DNA of 9,951 nt from Mycobacterium sp. (lineage in GTDB: Bacteria; Actinomycetota; Actinomycetes; Mycobacteriales; Mycobacteriaceae). The DNA lies in the NCBI GenBank assembly GCA_018882545.1, contig VERS01000030.1, forward strand, positions 1 to 9,951, read 5' to 3'. The first letter of the stretch is position 1. Every line of letters starts with the position of its first letter. The position numbers were made by a program, and so were the translations under genes. This document shows positions 6,677 through 9,951 of the stretch, one piece after another. A model generated the notes under the pieces. The model worked only from the letters and a program-made list of their open reading frames with translations. It ran no database searches and was not told the origin of the DNA.

Positions 6677-8302
6677 TCAGTGTTTTCCCTCGGTGGGTGT
6701 GGCGGCGATGACGGTCAGTGGTGGTGGGGTGGTGCGGAATTCGGACGGATCGCGGGAGAAGCGTGTCGGGGCGTCTCCTGCTGCCCGGGGCAGTGCGGGT
6801 GTGGCGGTCTCGGTGGCCCGCTCGAGCATCGCGGCGATCTTGGTGACCGCGACGACATCGAGGTCCAGCGAGCGCGAGCAGGCTTGCTCGACGCGGTCGG
6901 CGCCGTAGCGGCGGACCAGGCCCAGCAGGCGGTAGACGGTGCGCATCCGGGTCCAGGGCAGCGGGTCATCGAGGATGCGTTCGGCGTAGATCCCGATGTG
7001 CGGGCCGTGGGCCGCGCAGGCCCCGATCAACGACGCCAGGTCACGCAGCGCGTAGCCGGCCTTGTGCTCGGGCAGGTCGTGGGGGTCGGTGCTGCGCCCA
7101 CCGGCGGGCTGGCGGGGATGGACCTTGACCAGCACGCCTCGGTGGTAGAACTTGACCAGCTCGGTGTCAGCCCGCACGTCCAGGGTGTGGCCGATCCAGC
7201 ACTCGGGCAGCGAGTACAGCGCTTTTCCGGCCTCGGCGTGGTAGTCGCGGTGGACCTTGACCGCTTTGAATATCGGCACGTCATAGGCCTGCGGCACCGC
7301 CAGCAGCGCCGGTTGCTCCTCGGCGGTGAACACCGCGGCCGGGCGGGCACAGGTGGTGCCGTGGATACGCTGGCCGGCGGTATCGGCGCACCAGGTGATC
7401 GCAGCCCGCTGCGCGGCAGCCAGATCGGCGAAGGTTTCCCCGTCCCAGAAATTGCGGCGCACGTACTGCACAGCCCGCTCCACCCGCGGTTTGTCTTTCG
7501 GGGATCGCACCCGGGCGGGGTCGGTGGCGAAGCCGGCGTGAGCGGCGTAGTCCAGCCAGCCCGCGGTGAACCGCGGGTTGACCGGATCGGCGGCGGCGAT
7601 CACCGGTTTGAGGTTGTCGGGAATCAGCACCGCGAACACCCCGCCGAAGAACTCCCACGCCGCCTGGCAGCCGGCGATCACCGCCGCCAGGGTCTGCGAG
7701 TAGGACAACCACACGAACATGTGCCGGCTGTAGACCGCGGTGAAGGTCAACGCGTACACCTTGCGGCGGCGCCCATCGCCGGCATCGGTGAGCATCCCCA
7801 GATACCCGAAATCGAGCTGGCACTCGATCCCCGGCTGCCCGTCAGCGACCCGCACCGTGGTGTCCTTGCGGCCGAAACCGCACCGCTCACTGGCGAATCG
7901 GTGCAACGTCCGATACGGCACCACACACCCCTGACGGGCCAGCAGGGTATGGATCTTGGTCACCGTCAACGGCCGCTGCTCCTTGCTGCCGGCCACCCAT
8001 CCGCTGATCTGCTCCTCGAACCCCAGCAGCTGCTCCCAGGCCGCACCGTGACCATGCGGGCGCACCGGGCGCACCGCCTGGGCGACCACACCGATCAACT
8101 CGTCATCAAGGACATCCGCACAGGACTCCCGGCGCAACCCAGCCGCTCGGGCGGCTTCCACATAGCGGCGCACCGTCTTGCGGTCCACCCCGCAATGCCC
8201 GGCAATAGTGCGCAGGCCCGGTGCCGGCAACCCCGGTACCACTCCCAGCCATAACCGCAGCACTTCCCTGATCTCACTCACACTGACCTCCCGAAACGCC
8301 AT
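6677..8302 (-). CDS. istA: IS21-like transposase IstA
   Basis: This 541-residue DDE-type transposase cuts and joins the element ends. A helix-turn-helix lies at about residues 30-48 (LRTIAGHCGVDRKTVRRYV), followed by a second DNA-binding region. The RNase H-like catalytic core has D164 in CQLDFGYLG, D229 in VLIPDNLKPV and E275 in DKPRVERAV, a DD-46-E spacing that fits IS21. The C-terminal region (about 350-480) is a beta-rich domain. The chosen ATG (8300-8302) has GGAGG seven bases upstream; the frame is open further up to 8368, but those 22 residues are arginine- and glycine-rich and lack a better ribosome site. All catalytic residues are present. It runs directly into istB. The plus-strand reading frame opposite it is a shadow. 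Confidence 0.95.
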   Translation of the reverse strand: MAFREVSVSEIREVLRLWLGVVPGLPAPGLRTIAGHCGVDRKTVRRYVEAARAAGLRRESCADVLDDELIGVVAQAVRPVRPHGHGAAWEQLLGFEEQISGWVAGSKEQRPLTVTKIHTLLARQGCVVPYRTLHRFASERCGFGRKDTTVRVADGQPGIECQLDFGYLGMLTDAGDGRRRKVYALTFTAVYSRHMFVWLSYSQTLAAVIAGCQAAWEFFGGVFAVLIPDNLKPVIAAADPVNPRFTAGWLDYAAHAGFATDPARVRSPKDKPRVERAVQYVRRNFWDGETFADLAAAQRAAITWCADTAGQRIHGTTCARPAAVFTAEEQPALLAVPQAYDVPIFKAVKVHRDYHAEAGKALYSLPECWIGHTLDVRADTELVKFYHRGVLVKVHPRQPAGGRSTDPHDLPEHKAGYALRDLASLIGACAAHGPHIGIYAERILDDPLPWTRMRTVYRLLGLVRRYGADRVEQACSRSLDLDVVAVTKIAAMLERATETATPALPRAAGDAPTRFSRDPSEFRTTPPPLTVIAATPTEGKH

Positions 8303-8354
8303 GCGCCCGCCTCCGTGACTCGATCCGTCACGGCGATCGAACGACAAACGAAAA

Positions 8355-8381
8355 GACCACCGACGCAACGCGCCGGTGGTC
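8355..8381 (-). terminator. Terminator-like hairpin in the istA leader
   Basis: GACCACCG (8355-8362) and CGGTGGTC (8374-8381) form a perfect 8-bp stem with an 11-base loop. Read in the direction of istA, the stem is followed by TTTTCGTTTG, as in an intrinsic terminator. It lies about 50 bases before the istA start and would stop transcripts entering from outside the element, keeping transposase levels low. The right arm overlaps the innermost right-end repeat. The structure is seen directly; the role is inferred. Confidence 0.55.
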
Positions 8382-8448
8382 CCATAACTGGCAATCCAGG
8401 TGGTCCCATCCTCCTGGCAAAAATCAGGTCAAACTGGTCCCATGCTCA
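8375..8448. repeat. IS21 right end with three repeats
   Basis: GGTGGTCCCAT occurs at 8375-8385 and 8399-8409 and a variant, CTGGTCCCAT, at 8434-8443, all inverted relative to the left-end copies. The inner two match the two left-end copies in spacing (24 against 25 bases) and in the GCCAG-type spacer. The outermost copy, with a longer spacer, has no counterpart at the left end. Confidence 0.75.
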
Positions 8449-8753
8449 TGGCAGACGACACACCGCTCTCGCGGCTGCTGAGCGTCATCGCGGCGTTGTC
8501 TATCCGTACCAAGTGCAAGGTAGTCCCCCGGCAGCGGCGCTCGCAGCAGACGGTCGACCGCATCGTCGATCAACACGAACATGACCGACTGCACCTGCTG
8601 ATCTCCCACCGTGCACCCCGGAGGGCCCAACTATTGGTGGCTTTCCTTCATGCGGCGATCCACGATGTGATCCTCCGACATCCGCCGGGCGCGGGACGGG
8701 CCGCGGTCGTGGATTCCACCAAGTCGGCTGCCATCGCGATCACCCGGGTGTGA
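8449..8753 (+). pseudogene. 3' remnant of an unidentified gene (possibly a TetR-like regulator), truncated by the IS
   Basis: A plus-strand frame runs from the IS edge to a TGA at 8751-8753, giving about 100 residues rich in predicted helix (for example LSRLLSVIAALSIRTK and RAQLLVAFLHAAIHDV). Codon choice is coding-like on the plus strand, and the stop lies 12 bp from the convergent bcp stop, a spacing normal for real neighbouring genes. ATG codons at 8442 and 8448 are in frame, but no ribosome site is present; both sit in or at the IS end, so an intact start is unlikely. I do not recognise the family with certainty. The helical make-up and the likely divergent position to the SRPBCC remnant suggest the ligand-binding C-terminal half of a TetR-type regulator, but this is a weak inference. 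On the minus strand a 68-codon frame exists and is less coding-like. Confidence 0.45.
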
Positions 8754-8765
8754 CGGTAACGCGGG

Positions 8766-9245
8766 TCAGTCGACTCCGGCGATAATCTTCTGAATGGCTG
8801 TTGCCGTGCCTGCGGCTTTGACGTTGTACTGCGCGACGGCGATCTTGCCCTTCTCGTCGACCAGGAAGGTCGAACGGATCACACCCTGAACGGTCTTGCC
8901 GTACATCTTCTTCTCCCCGAACGTCCCCCACGCGCTCAGCACCGTCTTGTCGGGGTCGCCGAGCAACGGGAAGGTCAGGTTCTCCGCATCGCGGAACTTC
9001 GCCAGCTTCTCCGGCTTGTCCGGGGAGATACCCACCACGTCGATTCCGGCGTCGTTCAATTCGGCCAAGCCGTCGCGGAAGGCGCAGGCCTGCTTGGTAC
9101 ATCCCGGCGTCGATGCCGCGGGATAGAAGTAGACGATGACCTTGCGGCCCTTGAAGTCCGACAGTTTGACGGTCTTGCCATCGGCGTCGGGCAGGCTGAA
9201 CGCCGGGGCCTTGTCGCCAACTTCGAGTCGCGCTGATTCGGTCAC
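8766..9245 (-). CDS. bcp: Peroxiredoxin Bcp (PrxQ family)
   Basis: This 159-residue thiol peroxidase reduces hydrogen peroxide and organic hydroperoxides with electrons from thioredoxin in the cytosol. The thioredoxin fold carries the peroxidatic Cys in [15 protein letters not shown] (C49) with the resolving Cys five residues later (C54), the PrxQ alpha-2 arrangement, plus the conserved Arg in GVIRSTF (R124). It matches M. tuberculosis Rv2521 closely through AQYNVKA. After that the tail, [17 protein letters not shown], differs from the ending I recall for that protein. The GTG at 9245 is preferred because it aligns with the homologue's start (MTxxxRL) and has AAAGGGA upstream; a second GTG at 9251, with GAGG eight bases upstream, would add two residues. 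It is convergent with the broken plus-strand gene and divergent from the DUF3618 gene. Confidence 0.96.
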   Translation of the reverse strand: MTESARLEVGDKAPAFSLPDADGKTVKLSDFKGRKVIVYFYPAASTPGCTKQACAFRDGLAELNDAGIDVVGISPDKPEKLAKFRDAENLTFPLLGDPDKTVLSAWGTFGEKKMYGKTVQGVIRSTFLVDEKGKIAVAQYNVKAAGTATAIQKIIAGVD

Positions 9246-9268
9246 TGTCACATCCCTTTCCTCGGCTG

Positions 9269-9312
9269 AGGGTAGCCCTTTGGCTGTCCGGGGCGCCCCG
9301 CTGATCTAGGGT
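9269..9312. promoter_or_regulatory. Divergent bcp / DUF3618 promoter region with a 12-bp palindrome
   Basis: A minus-strand TACCCT (9269-9274) is a candidate -10 box for bcp, with a leader of about 15 bases. A plus-strand TAGGGT (9307-9312) is a candidate -10 box for the DUF3618 gene, with a transcript start near 9319. Between them lies CGGGGCGCCCCG (9289-9300), a perfect 12-bp palindrome in the place where an activator or repressor would act on both. No good -35 boxes are seen. Confidence 0.45.
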
Positions 9313-9379
9313 AAGTCCGCAGCACGACATTGCGGTGCGCGGAAGCGGTGGACAACAGCGGTGGGCGGAAGGACGTCAA

Positions 9380-9604
9380 GTGGCCGAGCGGGACCCCGAG
9401 GTCATCAAGCAGGAAATTGCCGCGGCACGGGACCGGCTGGCCGTGACCGTCGACGCCCTGGCCGAACGGGCCAATCCGCAACGCCTGGCCGACGACGTGA
9501 AGTCCACTGCGCTGGGTTTTCTCAACCAACCGAAGGTGAAAGCGGCACTGGTGGGCCTCGGAGCGCTGACGGTGGTGGTCGTCATCCGGTCCATTCGCCG
9601 CTGA
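9380..9604 (+). CDS. DUF3618 family small membrane-anchored protein
   Basis: This 74-residue protein starts with MAERDPEVIKQEIAAARDRLAVTVDAL, the charged amphipathic helix typical of DUF3618, followed by a hydrophobic C-terminal segment at about residues 51-70 and a short basic end. It is probably anchored in the membrane by the C-terminus with the helix in the cytoplasm; the function is unknown. The GTG at 9380 is chosen because GGAAGG lies seven bases upstream and the length equals that of M. tuberculosis Rv2520c (about 75 residues from memory); the frame is open further upstream, but that part is not protein-like. It is divergent from bcp and ends 5 bp before the stop of a small minus-strand ORF. 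Confidence 0.9.
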   Translation: MAERDPEVIKQEIAAARDRLAVTVDALAERANPQRLADDVKSTALGFLNQPKVKAALVGLGALTVVVVIRSIRR

Positions 9605-9609
9605 TCAGT

Positions 9610-9744
9610 TCAACGACGGCGCAGCAGTCTGCTCAGGCTGGCCCGCGGCGGGTTCGCGCGACGGCCCAGCCGGCTGCAACTGCGGATCATGATCAGCTCA
9701 CCGCGGCCCTCGTGCGGCGGGCCGGGCAACGCGCTCTCCGCCAT
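9610..9744 (-). CDS. Small ORF of 44 residues with its own promoter and ribosome site
   Basis: The frame begins with ATG at 9744-9742, preceded by GGAGG four bases upstream, and ends with TGA at 9612-9610. The predicted product, MAESALPGPPHEGRG... to ...LSRLLRRR, is small and strongly basic at its C-terminus, with no membrane helix. I do not recognise it. Support comes from three independent signs: the ribosome site, a strong promoter about 60 bases upstream (TTGACA-18-TACGCT), and a tidy convergent end 5 bp from the DUF3618 stop. An alternative is that the promoter makes a non-coding or antisense RNA running against the DUF3618 gene. The composition (many Arg, Pro, Gly) is also what chance frames in GC-rich DNA give, so confidence is limited. 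Confidence 0.45.
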   Translation of the reverse strand: MAESALPGPPHEGRGELIMIRSCSRLGRRANPPRASLSRLLRRR

Positions 9745-9802
9745 CGTTCCTCCGGTCCGGTTATCACTTTTATCTGAGCGAACTCACTACCCCGCTTACG
9801 CC

Positions 9803-9832
9803 AGCGTAGCGGCAACCATATCAGCATGTCAA
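9803..9832 (-). promoter_or_regulatory. Sigma-70-type promoter TTGACA-18-TACGCT
   Basis: On the minus strand a perfect TTGACA -35 box (9832-9827) is followed after 18 bases by TACGCT (9808-9803), a TANNNT -10 box. Transcription would start near 9796, about 50 bases before the small ORF at 9744. An imperfect palindrome, GCTTACGC / GCGTAGC (9795-9811), covers the -10 box and could be an operator. This is the best -35/-10 pair in the window. Confidence 0.6.
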
Positions 9833-9951
9833 AATAACGAACGCCCACGACCGGTAGACCGGCTGGTTACCTTTGGCAGTTTGCTAGCCAATCGGCTCAG
9901 GCGCGCGCTGTGGTCGCCGGGCGCGTCTGACATCAACGATCGACTCCGCGA
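9833..9951. other. Window end without recognisable gene
   Basis: No coding frame with a ribosome site, tRNA fold or known element is visible in the last ~120 bases. A short hairpin TTGGC / GCCAA with a 9-base loop lies near 9873-9893. A 34-codon minus-strand frame is present but has no ribosome site. Confidence 0.5.

Larger units (their letters stand above)
5832..8448 (-). mobile_element. IS21-family insertion sequence carrying istA and istB
   Basis: The element is about 2.6 kb, usual for IS21. It carries a long DDE transposase gene followed at once by an AAA+ helper ATPase gene, the defining IS21 pair. The probable ends are TGATGGGACC on the left and, reading inward from the right, TGAGCATGGGACC; both start with TG as in IS21 elements and contain ATGGGACCA repeats. 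The exact edges are uncertain by a few bases. No 4-8 bp target duplication is visible: the left flank ends CCACGG and the right flank begins TGGCAG. Both transposase genes look intact, so the element may still be active or able to supply its proteins to other copies. Confidence 0.88.

Noticed and set aside
6431..8254. A 607-codon open frame on the plus strand opposite istA/istB
   Set aside because: It is a shadow of the transposase genes, which carry full catalytic motifs on the minus strand.
8424..8630. A 68-codon minus-strand frame at the right IS edge
   Set aside because: It crosses the IS boundary, has no ribosome site and is less coding-like than the plus-strand frame. I also tested it as the missing SRPBCC N-terminus and saw no fitting pattern.
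9830..9933. A 34-codon minus-strand frame near the window end
   Set aside because: No ribosome site, and its stop overlaps the TTGACA promoter box; nothing recognisable in the product.
1..9951. CRISPR array, tRNA/rRNA genes, toxin-antitoxin or defence genes
   Set aside because: No regularly spaced repeats, no cloverleaf or rRNA sequence and no defence-type domains were seen on either strand.

Overview
The window is high-GC actinobacterial DNA and almost certainly comes from a mycobacterium, probably a Mycolicibacterium-like relative. The gene order fas (type I fatty acid synthase, 3' part) - acpS - M20 peptidase ... bcp - DUF3618 protein matches, from memory, the Mycobacterium tuberculosis block Rv2524c-Rv2523c-Rv2522c-Rv2521-Rv2520c. 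High third-position GC, GTG starts, TANNNT -10 boxes and apparent leaderless starts all fit.

Left part (1-5571): the KR-KS end of FAS-I is followed by a short hairpin. Next comes acpS, the phosphopantetheinyl transferase that activates the ACP domain of FAS, and then an M20 zinc peptidase. A small secreted protein with LAS-type peptidase motifs is convergent with the M20 gene and overlaps it by 13 bp. Divergent from that is an 85-residue two-helix membrane protein (DUF3955-like) with a textbook leaderless promoter.

Middle (5564-8753): an IS21-family insertion sequence (istA/istB, about 2.6 kb, both genes on the minus strand) sits inside the conserved block. Its ends carry short repeats in unequal number (two left, three right), and a terminator-like hairpin lies upstream of istA. 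Both neighbours are broken. On the left is an 88-residue C-terminal remnant of an SRPBCC-type protein on the minus strand, with no start codon. On the right is the 3' part of an unidentified gene on the plus strand, ending 12 bp from bcp. No target duplication is visible. The two remnants point away from each other, so the simplest reading is that the IS and an associated deletion removed the shared promoter and 5' ends of a divergent gene pair.

Right part (8766-9951): bcp, a PrxQ-type peroxiredoxin, is divergent from a short DUF3618 membrane-anchored protein, with a perfect 12-bp palindrome between their -10 boxes. A previously unlisted 44-codon ORF on the minus strand has a strong Shine-Dalgarno sequence and a TTGACA-18-TACGCT promoter, and ends 5 bp from the DUF3618 gene. 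The last ~110 bases hold nothing recognisable.

I see no new multi-gene defence or biosynthetic system. The most interesting points are the IS-broken divergent pair, the end structure of the IS, the shared C-terminal tail of Bcp and the SRPBCC remnant, and the small promoter-equipped ORF.
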